Shown: positions 1 to 12,389 of the stretch, piece by piece
Numbering within the stretch: the first letter of the stretch is position 1
Layout of the letters: each line of letters begins with the position of its first letter
Origin: Polytrichum commune
Lineage: Eukaryota; Streptophyta; Polytrichopsida; Polytrichales; Polytrichaceae
Length of the DNA stretch: 64,000 nucleotides
Assembly (NCBI GenBank): GCA_950295325.1
Contig: OX485803.1
Span: 76,151,554-76,215,553, forward strand
Direction of reading: 5' to 3'
Made by a program: the position numbers and the translations under genes
Notes under the pieces: model-generated
What the model was told of the DNA's origin: nothing
The model's input: the letters and a program-made list of their open reading frames with translations, nothing else
Database searches by the model: none

Positions 1-720
1 TTACTAAATATAGTAATTTTAAAATATCGTGATCAAAACATGAACTTCACATGGAAAATAACAATCAAACCTCCCAAAAAATAGTTTTATATCATTATAG
101 AGTCTAGGATGCGCATCCCATATGGAAAGGTCTTATTGAATTAGATGGCATATCCCAAACTTATTTAAAATAAGTTTGAATGTAGCCGCAATACAACCAA
201 GACTATATAATGCCCCTATTTTCACACTAATTCCAACCTATGTTATGTCCACCAAAAGATGTATCCACAAACACACCCACCACGATTGTCCCGTCAATAT
301 TGTCAGCCGATCGGGAAGAGAGTTCACATTCATTATCTAAAGACGATGCATATGTCGACAACACAAAGGCACTATCTACTACATCCACTACCATCACACC
401 TAAAAAACAACCATGGAATGGACAACCGCATAACCGATGCTATGCAAATAAGAGTGGACACACTATATGTGAGTATATATGACCTGAAATACATACATTT
501 TCCAACTAAAGAGACAATAGTGACTAGCAAACCAAAGACACGCTCGCATTGTGGACATTAAAAAGTAGGTGTTGGGATACCATTGGAGAACCTCATAAAT
601 AAACACGAACATGTGTTCCAAAACAATCCATGGTCAAGTGCAAATAATCCTTATTTTTCCATTCCAATAAACATGGGCATCACATGGTGTTATTTATTAT
701 CTTTAGAAGGCGTTGAAATG
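1..720. other. AT-rich sequence, no gene recognised
   Basis: I see short open frames with no family resemblance and no palindromes. Overlapping frames around 240-560 are mutually exclusive and low in complexity, so I do not call a gene. Confidence 0.5.
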
Positions 721-779
721 ATTTGTTAAGTAACCATGGGCATGGTTCTACATCAATACAAGACATGATTTTCACATAT

Positions 780-1870
780 GTTCACGAACGCGCGGTCGTA
801 AAGCACATCCCATTTCATGATCAAATGTGCATGGGACAAACAACACATGATGTTAAAGATCACACGATACATATATTCACATTGGTGTCAAAGAACATTA
901 TACATGCATATGAAAAAAATTGAATGATATGGATTTAAAAAATATTAGTCGCATACACAGTCGACACGATGTATGTCGTCGATTATAGGCCCAAAATACA
1001 AAAAAATACGACTTGAGATATACGAATGGGCGTTCGTATACCTCCCTATACATATTCCAGGAGGGTATCTTTATGAACGGCCGCGTGTATGTCACATGTT
1101 GTATTTTTTATGGCAGATAAAATTTAGATTGTAATAATTGTGGTATTTTACGGATGTACTTTCGCAAAACGTATGCCATCATACGGGTATTTGGGGCAAT
1201 TGGATTGGTATACTCCATACGAATGGCCGTTCGTAAAGCTTTGGTAGGTATCTTTATGAATGTCCATTCGTATATCATCATGACAGACTTGTATCATATA
1301 TCATCATCATATTTGGGTCGATGCATAGATGTGTCTATGTATGGATGTTGTTTGGATACATAGACCATATTCACAGGTGGTATTTACAAACGACCGTTCA
1401 TAAGGCTTTGGGTCATATCTTTACGAACGTGCGTTCGTATATCACCATGACATATTGTTTGGGTCTATGCATAGATGTATGTCCATCTATGGATGTTCCT
1501 AGACACATAGACCATACTCACAGGTGGTATTTACGAACGCACGTTCGTATATCACTATGATATATTGTTTGGGTCTATGCATAGATGTATGTCTATCTAT
1601 GGATATTGCTAGATAAATAGACCATACTCACAGGTGATATTTACGAACGCACGTTCGTAAACTCTTAGCCATCACATGTGATTGAATCATTAATACAAAT
1701 GCGTTCATTTGTGATTTACGAACGCGCGTTTGTAAACTCTCAATCACCATATATGTTTCAACCAATACTACAAATGCGTTGATTTGTGATTTACAAACGT
1801 GCGTTTGTAAACTCTCAACCATCATCTATGTTTGAACCAATACTACAAATGCATTGATTTGTGATTTGTG
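780..1870. repeat. Dispersed palindromes in two short tandem arrays
   Basis: Copies of the ACGAACGNNCGTTCGT-type palindrome, several degenerate, lie near 786, 1022, 1224, 1388, 1420, 1530, 1645, 1716 and 1794. Between 1314 and 1640 they sit in imperfect tandem units of about 110-145 bp that carry 'GGGTCTATGCATAGATG'. Between 1690 and 1870 the unit is about 75 bp and carries 'ACAAATGCGTT'. The arms are conserved while the central two bases and the flanks vary. Open frames across the array are by-products of the repeats. Confidence 0.75.
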
Positions 1871-2290
1871 ATTTATATTTGTACCATAGGTTGGTTGAAG
1901 CTTAGAAACGTTGGATCTGGATTTGGTTTGCGAAAACCACCTTTGATAAAAAACGTTAGCTAGTCATAAGGACCCGAAAACTACACTATAGGTTGTAGAA
2001 GGTTACAAATGCCAGCTCTAAGCTTATATTATGGAAACAACATCTAAAAGTTGGCCATACAGAACAAAAACGTGAGCTCGTAGGTAGTGTCCAAGACATA
2101 TTTTTTAGCCTTAAACGGAAGTTTAAGGCGATCATACGTCAAAGGAGTTTTCTAGAGATGCACTAGGTTGGGAGGTGTTTTTGCAAGGCTTGGAAATTAC
2201 TAGCAACAAAAGAATTAATGTAGCAAGGAAGGACTGCAAACACCCATTAACAATGGGCTTTCATATATACGTACTATGCAGCATTTGGTT
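1868..2290. repeat. Left arm of a giant inverted repeat
   Basis: This stretch, from 'ACCATAGGTTGGTTGAAGCT' to 'AACAATGGGCTTTCATATAT', is the imperfect reverse complement of about 7770-8190. Landmarks shared by the two arms include the segments for 'CTAGCTAACGTTTTT', 'AGCTTAGAGCTGGCAT' and 'AAAAACACCTCCCAACCTAG'. The symmetry stops upstream of about 1868 and continues inward into palindrome arrays on both sides. Confidence 0.85.
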
Positions 2291-2835
2291 GCTGCGCAGA
2301 AGTTTACGAAAATGTGGGCCGATGTTTACGAACGCCCGTTCGTAAATGTGCATCGAGGTTTACGAACGTCCGTTCGTAAATGTGGGCCGAGATTTACGAA
2401 CGCACGTTCGTAATTGTGCAGCACTTAGTTTCTGCGCAGAAGCTTACGAAAATGTGGGCCGATGTTTACGAACGCCCGTTCGTAAATGTGGGCCAAGGTT
2501 TACGGCCCGTTCGTAAATGTACGCTGATGTTTACGAACGCACGTTCGTAACTATGCAGCACTTGGTTGCTGCAAAGAAATGTACGAAAATGTGGGCCGAG
2601 GTTTACGAACGCCCGTTCGTAAATGTGCGCTGACGTTTACGAACGCACGTTCGTAACTATGCAGCACTTGGTTGCTGCAAAGAAGTGTACAAAAATGTGG
2701 GCTGAGGTTTACGAACGCCCGTTCGTAAATGTGGGCCGACGTTTACGAACGGGCGTTCGTAAATGTGGGCCGACGTTTACGAACGGGCGTTCGTAAATGT
2801 GCGCCGACGTTTACGAACGGGCGTTCGTAAAACTC
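2280..2835. repeat. Palindrome array, left half of the inverted structure
   Basis: About eleven near-perfect palindromes with invariant ACGAACG / CGTTCGT arms are separated by spacers 'AATGTGGGCCGA' and 'ATGCAGCACTTGGTTGCTGC'. The same spacer words occur in reverse complement in the 5.8-7.6 kb array, so this array belongs to the large inverted repeat. Apparent peptides rich in YERPFV/LRTPVRK are translations of the palindrome and not a protein. Confidence 0.85.
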
Positions 2836-2839
2836 CGGA

Positions 2840-4460
2840 ATACGCGGCGGTATATGCGGTGGATATACGTTGTACGTACATGAAGTGTGTAGTGTGGACG
2901 CATAGAAATGTGATATGCGCGCACTCCTACAAGTCTCTAGAGCAGTCTCTAGAGCATGCCGCAAAAAAGAGCTATGGTGTGGGGGGGAAGACCTTTAAGT
3001 ACTGCTCTAGGGCGATTCAAAATCCCTTGGATGCTCTTTAAAAAGCGGATTCCCGCCGCCTACCTTAACCTAACAATATGTCATTCTATCCATGCGAAAC
3101 ATGTATGACGCTATGTATGGAACATGTATGGCATGCATGCAACATATTGAAAATATTAATATCGCTCGCACACCTTAGGTGTTACCAAGGCCTCAGGATA
3201 AAAACATAAATACTATAATAGTCAAATGTTATTGAAATATGATGATGCTTAACATTAAATAAATGATTTGCGACCAAGTTATGAAATCCAAGTTTTTGGG
3301 CAATTCATACCTATATGTTACCAAGGTCTAAGTGATATATATATACACACATACATACAATGAGGTAGGAGTGGGTCAAAATTAGTTATGGAGGTCCCTA
3401 AAATTGTATATATTATATGATTCACATCAAAACATGTCCAGAATATGCTCACTAAGTGTGTGGACACCAATAAAAAGTCGGATTAATTTGGAATGGCTTG
3501 TAAGGTAGAGGAAGGATATGATATGAAACCATACCTAGGTATAATGTAGGTCTTAATTTAAGTGTAAACCTAGATGTGGAAAGATTGAATTAATCCGGAA
3601 TGTGTGGCAAGACTGAAATTAATTTGGAATGGTACATAAGGTAGAGTAAGCATATGAATTCAAAACATACCTAGGTCGAGTCACACTAATTGCATGTTTT
3701 TGCATCCTACGAGAAGTAGGTGCATAACTAAAAGTATTCATTTAAAGTTGAGTCTTAAGACATGCATGTTAGAATAAGATTAAGTATGGACTGTGTGATC
3801 AAAATGCACTCAACATTATTAAGGTGAACGAGGAAGAATTCCAAACTTCACTTTTGACATAAACCAAAGTTGTATCTCAAATCCAATTTTGAATCTTGAA
3901 ATGACAATCGGCATGATTCTCAATAGTTGTTATTAACCGGATGAAGCAATATCCAATCCAACCAACATTGGTAGACCAGTTGGACATGCCCACATACCAC
4001 AACATGGCCACATATTTTGAATATTGGTAAGATTAAAAGATTTAGGGATGTAGGGTTTAGGGTTTGGGGTTAGGGTTTGTGAAAGTTGTGCATGTCCGAC
4101 AGTTAATACAATAGATTACACACACAAACGATATTGACTACTCAATAGCCCATATTGCACTCACTTAATTATGTAGAATGCACATTTTATACTTGCCAAA
4201 TATCCGATCACATGGCTCAAATACACTTAGTTCAAGTTGAAGTTAAAGTTCAATGCACTATACAAATGTTAGTTCAAGTTGACACCTAATTATATGAATT
4301 GATGACATGTTCGAAATTGAATTTCCCTCCACCTCTACTAAAATTAAGTTCACCCCCTCCCCTTAATTTCAAATTGTGTATTTTATGAAGCTAATAATGA
4401 TTAGAGGAACTAATGAACAACTTGAAAGATATTTCATTCTTGAAAATATTATATTTCAAA
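2840..4460. other. Spacer of the inverted repeat, no gene recognised
   Basis: AT-rich sequence without a credible reading frame. It contains a short internal direct repeat around 3480-3700 (versions of 'TTAATTTGGAATGG' and 'ATGAAACCATACCTAGGT') and a telomere-like stretch at 4046-4080. Confidence 0.5.
4046..4080 (+). repeat. Interstitial telomere-like repeat
   Basis: Degenerate TTTAGGG-type units ('GTAGGGTTTAGGGTTTGGGG'). This is the plant-type telomere motif at an internal site, too short to be a chromosome end. Confidence 0.6.
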
Positions 4461-4861
4461 ACACCATATGAGCATCCTTGTGGTTGGATTCTTCATCAAA
4501 TTTCTACTAAATGATGTGCATTGTTCACTACAAATTTATACTCCCTATGTACCTAATGTTTACAAAAGAACCAAATGTATAGGGACTAATAGAATGGGGA
4601 GAAAAAATTCATTTGTATTTATACTAAGCTATTCAAATCAATATGATAAACACCTATACTACATATACATAATACAAAACATGAATTAAGCATGCCTTCA
4701 TTTACTTACAAATTCTACTTTTATTTTCATGCAAGAGAGTCATCGAACGTTCTTCCATCCTAACAAGTATGGACAAGGTAGTCATATGACTGCCTCCATA
4801 ATATGACAACAAGTCATGTATCGTAACTTGGATGAAACTAACACATTTCAATGGTACCAAA

Positions 4862-4990
4862 TTCCCTCCCCACCCCTATCCCATCCCAACCCATCCCATC
4901 CCATCCCATCCCAATCCATCCCATCCCATCCCATCCCATCCCATCCCATCCCCTCCCCACACCCCATCCCAGCACATCCCAACCCTTCCA
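4862..4990 (+). repeat. (CCCAT)n simple repeat
   Basis: A pyrimidine-rich pentanucleotide microsatellite of CCCATCCCAT type with minor interruptions. Proline/serine/isoleucine reading frames across it are spurious. Confidence 0.9.
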
Positions 4991-5149
4991 ACGTGGAGGA
5001 AGCCACGTAGCAACGATAGGGAAACCCTAGCGGCGTTGGCTACCTCCCCGCACCCCTTCTTCTCCTTTCATTGTCATTTGGAGCATAGAAAGGAGAAGCG
5101 GAACGCTGAGCACATGCGGAGCGGAGCTCTTGTCATTTCTTTACTCATA

Positions 5150-5780
5150 TCTTTTCTTTGTTTTGTTGGTGCGCGTGTTTGAGAGTCGCAGATTTCTTTT
5201 GAGAGTTGCAAGTTTGCTAGTAGAGAGCTTGAGAGCTACAAACTTGAAAGTTGCATACACATAAGAGTTGTTGCAAGGGTTTGTATGTAACGTGCGAGGG
5301 CTTAAGAGTGTGAGGGAGGAATGACTAATGTGAGGGTGCAGTAGATTGAATTTACAATTTTGAGGTTTTCGAAGTTTTTCACTAAATGAGGAAGCACAAG
5401 TTTTGGATGTATACCAATTCAACGTGCATAGTGTAATCCCCCTGAACTCACTTCCTTCACATTTTGAAATTTTTTTCATTGTTGAATTCCATGTGTTTTT
5501 TTCCATGTATGTTGAGCTTTGGCATGTTTTGTTTGCAAGCTTCCCCATATTTTTCGATTTAGTGTTCTCTCACAACCTGAAACTCAATTATGTTTTCATT
5601 CGGTTGTTTCAATTTTTATCGTTCTCAAGTTTTATCTTCACTTGCAGTATGCAAAGGCACCAATTCAAGATTGATAGGTATCAATCACAAACCAAAAGTC
5701 GCAAGATGCAATGGACAAATTACTGATACATATCAACCACTCCATTATAGACCAATGCATATTTATATTTGTTTATATAT
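5150..5780 (+). mobile_element. GA-rich 5' leader of element A
   Basis: The segment matches the leader at about 16955-17715 in order and orientation: 'TTGTTTTGTTG', then GAGAG-rich repeats, 'AGGGTTTGT', 'AAGAGTGTGA', a 'TTCCTTCACA...TGAAAT' block, a 'GGCATGTTTTGT' block and finally 'CACTTGCAG'. The copy has fewer GA repeats than the 17-kb one. The 'TTCACTTGCAG' end reads like a splice acceptor, so the segment may be a transcribed leader with an intron. Palindromes start just downstream (5820), as they do in the other copy (17817). Confidence 0.6.
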
Positions 5781-5814
5781 GAATATAAAAACATATGTAC
5801 ATGCGTAAATACCG

Positions 5815-7740
5815 GAGCATGTTTACGAACGGGCGTTCGTAAACTTTAGCGCAACAACCAAGTGCTGCACAGTTACGAACGTGCGTTCGTAAACGTCGGC
5901 GCACGTTTACGAACGGGCGTTCGTAAATCTCGGCCCACATTTACGAACGTGCGTTCGTAAACTTCTTCGCAGCAACCAAGTGCTGCATAGTTACGAACGT
6001 GCGTTCGTAAACGTCGGTGCACATTTACGAACGGGCGTTCGTAAACCTCGGCCCACATTTACGAACGGGCGTTCGTAAATCTCCGCCACATTTACGAACG
6101 AGTGTTCGTAAACCTCGGCCCACATTTTCGTAAAATTATGCGCAGCAACTGAGTGCTGCATAGTTAGTAAATGTACGCCGACTTTTACGAACGGGCGTTC
6201 GTAAACCTCGGCCCACATTTACGAACGGGCGTTCGTAAATCTCCGCCACATTTACGAACGAGTGTTCGTAAACCTCGGCCCACATTTTCGTAAAATTCTG
6301 CGCAGCAACTGAGTGCTGCATAGTTAGTAAATGTACGCCGACTTTTACGAACGGGCGTTCGTAAACCTCGGCCCACATTTACGAACGGGCGTTCGTAAAT
6401 CTCCGCCACATTTACGAACGAGCGTTCGTAAACCTCGGCCCACATTTTCGTAAAATTCTGCGCAGCAACCGAGTGCTGCATAGTTAGTAAATGTGCGCCG
6501 ACTTTTACGAACGGGCATTCGTAAACCTCGGCCCACATTTACGAACGGGCGTTCGTAAATCTCCGCCACATTTACGAACGGGCGTTCGTAAACCTCGGCC
6601 CACATTTTCGTAAAATTCTGCGCAGCAACCGAGTGCTGCATAGTTAGTAAATGTGCGCCGACTTTTACGAACGGGCGTTCGTAAACGTCGGCCCACATTT
6701 ACAAACGGGCGTTCGTAAACCTCGGCCACATTTACGAACGAGCGTTCGTAAACCTCGGCCCATATTTTCGTAAAATTCTGCGCAGCAACCGAGTGCTGCA
6801 TAGTTAGTAAATGTGCGCCGACTTTTACGAACGGGCGTTCGTAAACCTCGGCCCACATTTACGAACGGGCGTTCATAAATCTCCGCCACATTTACGAACG
6901 GGCGTTCGTAAACCTCGGCCCACATTTTCGTAAAATTCTGCGCTGCAACCGAGTGCTGCATAGTTAGTAAATGTGCGCCGACTTTTACGAACGGGCGTTC
7001 GTAAACGTCGGCCCACATTTACGAACGGGCGTTCGTAAACCTCGGCCACATTTACGAACGAGCGTTCGTAAACCTCGGCCCATATTTTCGCAAAATTCTG
7101 CGCAGCAACCGAGTGCTGCATAGTTAGTAAATGTGCGCCGACTTTTACGAACGGGCGTTCGTAAACCTCGGCCCACATTTACGAACGGGCGTTCGTAAAT
7201 CTCCGCCACATTTACGAACGGGCGTTCGTAAATCTCCGCCACATTTACGAACGGGCGTTCGTAAACCTCGGCCCACATTTTCGTAAAATTCTGCGCAGCA
7301 ACCAAGTGCTGCATAGTTAGTAAATGTGCGCCGACTTTTACGAACGGGCGTTCGTAAACCTTGGCCCACATTTACGAACGGGCGTTCGTAAATCTCCGCC
7401 ACATTTATGAACGGGCGTTCGTAAACCTCGGCCCACATTTTCATAAAATTCTGCGCAGCAACCAAGTGCTGCATAGTTAGTAATTGTGCGCCGACTTTTA
7501 CGAACGGGCGTTCGTAAACGTCGGCCCACATTTTCGTAAACTTCTGCTCATCAACCAAGTGTTGCACTGTTACGAATGTGCGTTCGTAAACCTCGACGAG
7601 TATTTACAAATGCGCGTTTGTAAACCTTGGCCAACAACAAAGGTTGCATATTTACGAACATGCAATTGTGATCTTCGGCGTAATAACCAAGGGCTGCATG
7701 TTTACGAATGCATACTCATAAACCTTGGCTACATACAATG
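5815..7740. repeat. 160-bp higher-order tandem array of palindromes
   Basis: From about 6150 to 7480 a 160-bp unit repeats with very high identity. The landmark 'CTGCATAGTTAGTAAATGT' recurs every 160 bp, with one 193-bp unit near 7120-7310 that carries an extra 33-bp palindrome block. Each unit has three palindromes separated by 'CCTCGGCCCACATTT' and 'TCTCCGCCACAT', plus a half-site 'TTTTCGTAAAATTCTGCGC'. Edges (5815-6150 and 7500-7740) are more divergent. On the minus strand the unit stays partly open (three units = 480 bp, divisible by three), giving frames of up to 140 codons that I regard as non-coding. Confidence 0.9.
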
Positions 7741-7769
7741 AAAATGTGCACCACCCCCCTGCTACAATA

Positions 7770-8190
7770 ATCAATAGGGAATAGGAGTACGTATATATGA
7801 AAGCCCATTGTTAATGGGTGTTTGCAGTCCTTCCTTGCTACATTAACTCTTTTGTTGCTAGTCATTTCCAAGCCTTGCAAAAACACCTCCCAACCTAGTG
7901 CATCTCTAGAAAAAACCTTTGACGTATGATCGCCTTAAACTTATGTTTAAGGCTAAAAAATATGTCTTGGACACTACCTACGAGCTCACGTTTTTGGTCT
8001 GAATGGCCAACTTTTAGATGTTGTTTCCATAATATAAGCTTAGAGCTGGCATCTCTAATCTTCTACAACCTATAGTGGAGTTTTCGGGTCCTTATGACTA
8101 GCTAACGTTTTTGGTCAAAGGTGGTTTTCGCAAACCGAATTGAGATCCAACGTTTCTAAGCTTCAACCAACCTATGGTACATTTTTCAAG
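7770..8190. repeat. Right arm of the giant inverted repeat
   Basis: Imperfect reverse complement of 1868-2290; the two arms lie about 5.5 kb apart. Differences are scattered substitutions and small indels, consistent with an old duplication-inversion or the long ends of a foldback-type element. Confidence 0.85.
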
Positions 8191-9205
8191 TCATTCTAAC
8201 TACTTGCTCTAGACGTCTCCTATGAGTGTCACATTCGCACATACCCACCCTTTCTACTTTCTAATGCATTCTTTGTTCCTACATGACAAGTTGTGCAATG
8301 CACATTTTCAATAACGACTTCAACACCTTTGTCTTGCCAACACTAAGGACTATGTTATCTTAGAAGGAGAGCAGTAATAGGAGAATGCCAACAATGAATC
8401 TACTCTTCAAATCCCTCTTTCAACACTTTGTTGCTTGTTTTCCAAGACTGTTGTCCGTCTGGACTGCCTCACATTTCTAGGTCTAAACTTACAAGCATAC
8501 ACACCTTCTCTAAGAGTCTAAGCTATCTTCACATATGTGTACTAAGAGAGCCAAAAGGTTCTAGGACAATCTTTATATACCTCAAAACAACTACCTACTA
8601 GGTGGGTCAACTTGGTAGGTTCCCACCCTGTCAAAACACTGCAACTACCTGTCCTCACGCGTTTTTGCCCTTTGTCCAGTACATGACCAACTGGCACACT
8701 GAGGTCATAAAAAATGATCAACTAGTCAAAGAAATGCAATGCTATTTAATAACTTTGGACCAACAAGTCATTATCTGACCAACTAAATTATTAACACCAA
8801 ATAATTACTACTACTGAATAAATTGCTCAGTAGTAAAACAGTAAAAACCAATTAGTGGACGTTTTAACAACTAATTGCATTAGGGACAAATTTGACGTCA
8901 ACTAGTAAACTAGCATTCTTTTGCCCTTTCGACAATTCGCGACCAACTAGTCAGTTTTTGATGGGTTGGTTTACTATGAACATTTTATGTTCTTAAAACA
9001 CGGTGCTAACTTCTACCTTAACTTCTATCTTATCTATGTTTGTGCAAATAAACGAAACCACTATACATATTTGCAAACACACATTCGTAAAAATAAGTAA
9101 TGTTGATTTATAGATTACACATTACACTGATTTACGAACGGTTGTTCGTAAATATGCTACCAAAATCTACTTTAACAATTGAGTGTGGATATACTTTATA
9201 TTGTG
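8190..9205. other. No gene recognised
   Basis: AT-rich sequence with no credible coding frame. Many short words of the kind 'CAACTAGTCA' and 'ACCAACTAG' recur between 8680 and 8960. One clean palindrome of the ACGAACG family lies at about 9132-9152. Confidence 0.4.
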
Positions 9206-9209
9206 CATA

Positions 9210-9600
9210 AAGTATGGTCTTGGAGAACACGGTGCCCATTTTCAAGTTCCTCATCTGTGATCTCCCAAGCCCTTGCCTCGTTCTCGCCAAGAAGTATGCG
9301 ATGAGCTAATTGACGAGAATGGTGTGCCAATGCCCAAGTTTGGTGGTCGAGGCGGAGGGCAACATTTCCTCAAGGTCTTGAGGTCCAGGTTGTGGCTAGA
9401 AGTCCCCCTATTGGAGGGAGTCCCCCACGGGAGCTGGCACATATTGAAGAACGACACATATTCGAGGCCAGTCAACAAACTTGGCTATAGTTGCAGGCCG
9501 GAGATTTTCAAAGCTATATAGGCCATTGGAGCATTACAGAGAGAAGCCACCGTAAAAGATAAGGACATGGCCGCGAGAAAAAATATAGTGGGACGTACTA
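9210..9600 (+). pseudogene. Truncated, internally deleted FCP1-like phosphatase copy
   Basis: Translation in one frame from about 9213 matches the middle of the phosphatase at 23.4-24.2 kb (shared CDEL, PKFGGRGGGQ and FLKVLRSRLW). After 'PHGSW' it jumps to the sequence that ends the proline-rich ORF at 25.1-25.26 kb (shared KNDTYS and GPEIF-like motifs). The N-terminal catalytic DxN motif and the DDSP motif are both missing. A TAG ends the frame at about 9520, and later codons still resemble the KKKDLAAKK tail. It is a dead internal-deletion derivative of element C. Confidence 0.85.
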
Positions 9601-9990
9601 GTGGGACTATAAACGCCTACAGACTCCCTAAATGTGTGTAGGGGTAGAGCATAGTGCTTGGTTATCCATTCTATTTGAAGGTCTTCAAGACATTAATGGT
9701 ATTTCCATTATGTTTGTATTTCAAACCCGTTGAATAGATTCAATTTCCAATCATTCTCCACATCTTCCTTTCCATTAGCAACAATTTGTCATTTTATACA
9801 CATATGTTTTCATGTATGGTTCATTTTTTTGTTCACTTTGATGCATTTATGTTGATGATTATATCCAATGTTATACGTATGGTATTTTAATGTTGTTAAC
9901 ATTGGCTCAAATTTGAAAACCACGTCCTTGAATAGTCTCAAAATCATCAAAAAGTCTCCGATTACCGAATATAGTGTTTAGTAGCAAACT
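9600..9990 (+). mobile_element. 3' end of element A
   Basis: Matches 25261-25668 in order: 'GTACTAGTGGGAC', 'GACTCCCTAAATG', 'CAAGACATT.ATGGTATTTCC', 'TTTTGTTCACTT' and the terminal block 'AAAGTCTCCGATTACCGAAT' followed by 'ATAGTGTTT'. Similarity is lost right after that block, so it probably marks the element end. Confidence 0.7.
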
Positions 9991-11640
9991 TGTTTACACT
10001 GGAGTTTTTGTTTCAGTGGTAAGTTGTGTTAAGTACTCGATTATAGAATACCAATATATGATCTTGAAAACCTTTAATCAAAAGTAAAGGTTTAAAGCAA
10101 ATGGTAAAATATGGCTTACAACATAAATCCATCTATGTGATGTAATGTTTGGACAATTTAACAATGACATCATATTAATAATGTAGGTGGATTTTTCCAT
10201 TCATAACATTATTGAAGTCCATAACATGATTGTTTTCTGGGATTCATAGTATCCCACAAAATATTCCTTCATATTCCCACATTCACTCTTAATATAGGAA
10301 TATAAAGGAATATTTTATAAAATACTATCAATCCCACAAAACATTGTTATGGATTTGAATAATGCTATCTTAAGCTCACATCAAAGGATAACAAGTATCA
10401 GCCAAATCTTGTACTTGCCTCTAAGGGGTAGATTTTACCCAGCCAAAGAAAGATTGAAAAAAATGAAAGGTAAGGTTACCCATAAATTTGCTTCACTTTT
10501 GAAATGTTTATGATTTTATTTTACAAAATTTAAAGGTAGTCATATATTAGTTTTGAATTACTTCCACTTAAGCCTTGACATGTATTGGGAGTTATTCAGT
10601 TAACCATGCTTGCACTATGTCCTCGTGTTTGTTTAGGGTTGGGCGATTATAGGGTTTAGGGTTTAGGGTTTAGGGTACCACGTATGAACTACTGAGAGTA
10701 TCCCCCTTCTGTCACCTACTTAATATTGCTTGCCTTAATAATATTTGGATACCCCACCCTCCCCTTCTTTCCATTATGCTTTGTTGGGCTCATAATGGTA
10801 CTTGGAACAACAATTGCTATTGTTTGAGTCATTATTGTAGATAATGTACATGGGGTACGAAAATTGGTTTTTTTCTCACGTATAGTACATGAAGAAGGCT
10901 AGTATTAGTTTTTTTGAAATAAATGTTGATGTATTGAAGGGGGCCCTAAGGTTAAGAGAGGTAATTGACAATATTGATTTTAATGCAACCCATAGTATCT
11001 ATGACAATAGATGTGCTACTTTCATGGCCTCTAGGCGCTCAAAATTTGTGTACGTATTAATACAATAATATATAGGTGTGTAAAGGTGGGTAAATTAAAC
11101 GGGTTGGATGGTAGGGTGGTGGCCAATGTAATTACGATATTAAATGCAAGATGAGAGGAGATAACATGATATTGGAGTGAATATCATTACATCGTATGCA
11201 AAACAATAAAATAGAGGCTAGTTTAATTTTGAATGACATGTATTTTTATTCTCCATGTACTATTGTTGTTGTTGTGGTTAATGTTTTACACGATACTATA
11301 ATTTTTTGTCTACTAATTCTACAATGAACTTTCAATATTAGGTACTTCAATATTAAAACCCCCCCTCAACAATGTTCAATGTTCATATCTTATTAGCCAA
11401 TTTTCTTTGTTGTCCACCATAAATATGTAGATGCCTTTTGCTTTGTCATTATGTGGACTCATGGTCTATGCATGTTGTCTACTATGAATACACATTCCAT
11501 TGTAAGGCTGGCACACGGAATGTAGTAATGTTAGGTTTTTATTTATAGGACGTAGTTGGTGGCTAGTATCCTATGTTGGAAAACGGATCCAAGGGAAAAC
11601 GATGAGTACTTAAGGGGACATCCCCCCCACCAAGGGACTC
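9990..11640. other. AT-rich sequence, no gene recognised
   Basis: No reading frame with family resemblance and no ACGAACG palindromes. It contains a short inverted pair around 10250-10340 ('ATCCCACAAAATATTCC' / 'GGAATATTTTATAAAATACTAT') and a telomere-like stretch at 10644-10673. Confidence 0.4.
10644..10673 (+). repeat. Interstitial telomere-like repeat
   Basis: About four units of TTTAGGG ('ATAGGGTTTAGGGTTTAGGG'). Confidence 0.75.
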
Positions 11641-11879
11641 TTTTTGCATCTCAGATGTGGGTTGCGCTGCTTGGACCCTTGTAGCGTGCTGGATGTTTAT
11701 TTTGTGCAGGTACAGATCCTATTGCAATGGACCTTTTATACCCCAAATACTAAATTCCAAGCTCTAAACCCATTAGTGGAGCCAATTTTTATGTGGATTG
11801 CACTTAGTATGATTGATTTTTTTTGTTTATGGCAGGTATCGTTCCTGGTGCAAGGTTCCTATTATGGCGCCGCAAATCG

Positions 11880-12310
11880 CGGAGGTTTACGGACGCGCGT
11901 CTGTAAACCTTAAACCTGTTGGTTAACTTGATATCTATTTCTTTGAGAATTGTACTTGAGGTATTACTCATGTACACTGAGGTTTACGGACGCGCGTCCG
12001 TAAACCTTAAACCTGTTGGTTAATTGGATATCTATTGCTTTGAGAATTGTACTTGAGGTATTACTCATGTACACTGAGGTTTACGGACGCGCATCCGTAA
12101 ACCTTAAACCTGTTGGTTAATTGGATATCTATTGCTTTGAGAATTGTACTTGAGGTATTACTCATGTACACTGAGGTTTACGGACGCGCGTCCGTAAACC
12201 TTAAACCTGTTGGTTAATTGGATATCTATTGCTTTGAGAATTGTACTTTAGGTATTACTCATGTACAATGAGGTTTACGGACGCGCGTCCATAAGCCTAC
12301 GTACCTTATG
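11880..12310 (+). repeat. 97-bp tandem array with GGACG-type palindrome
   Basis: The word GGTTTACGGACG starts at 11884, 11981, 12078, 12175 and 12272, exactly 97 bp apart. Each unit has one palindrome of form TTTACGGACGCGCGTCCGTA and a nearly identical 70-bp spacer ('AACCTGTTGGTTAATTGG', 'GTATTACTCATGTACACTGA'). The variant has a symmetrical change in both arms relative to the ACGAACG family. Confidence 0.95.
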
Positions 12311-12389
12311 GAACCATAGTTCGGCATTGCACCTGAACTGACATCATGACCACTTGCTATGTGAGTCTGCCAACGAGACTGTATTGTCC

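Noticed and set aside
4816-5182. Two overlapping open frames rich in Pro, Ser and His
   Set aside because: They are translations of the CCCAT simple repeat.
5873-7567. Minus-strand frames of 60-140 codons with YERPFVNVG / LRTPVRK repeats
   Set aside because: They are translations of the palindrome array in successive 160-bp units and overlap each other in different frames. Similar peptides appear wherever the palindrome occurs, on both strands.
10644-10673. True telomere
   Set aside because: Only about four TTTAGGG units, with unrelated sequence on both sides.
11880-12310. CRISPR-like pattern of regularly spaced palindromic repeats
   Set aside because: Spacers are nearly identical between units, the whole 97 bp is tandemly repeated, there are no cas genes and the context is eukaryotic.
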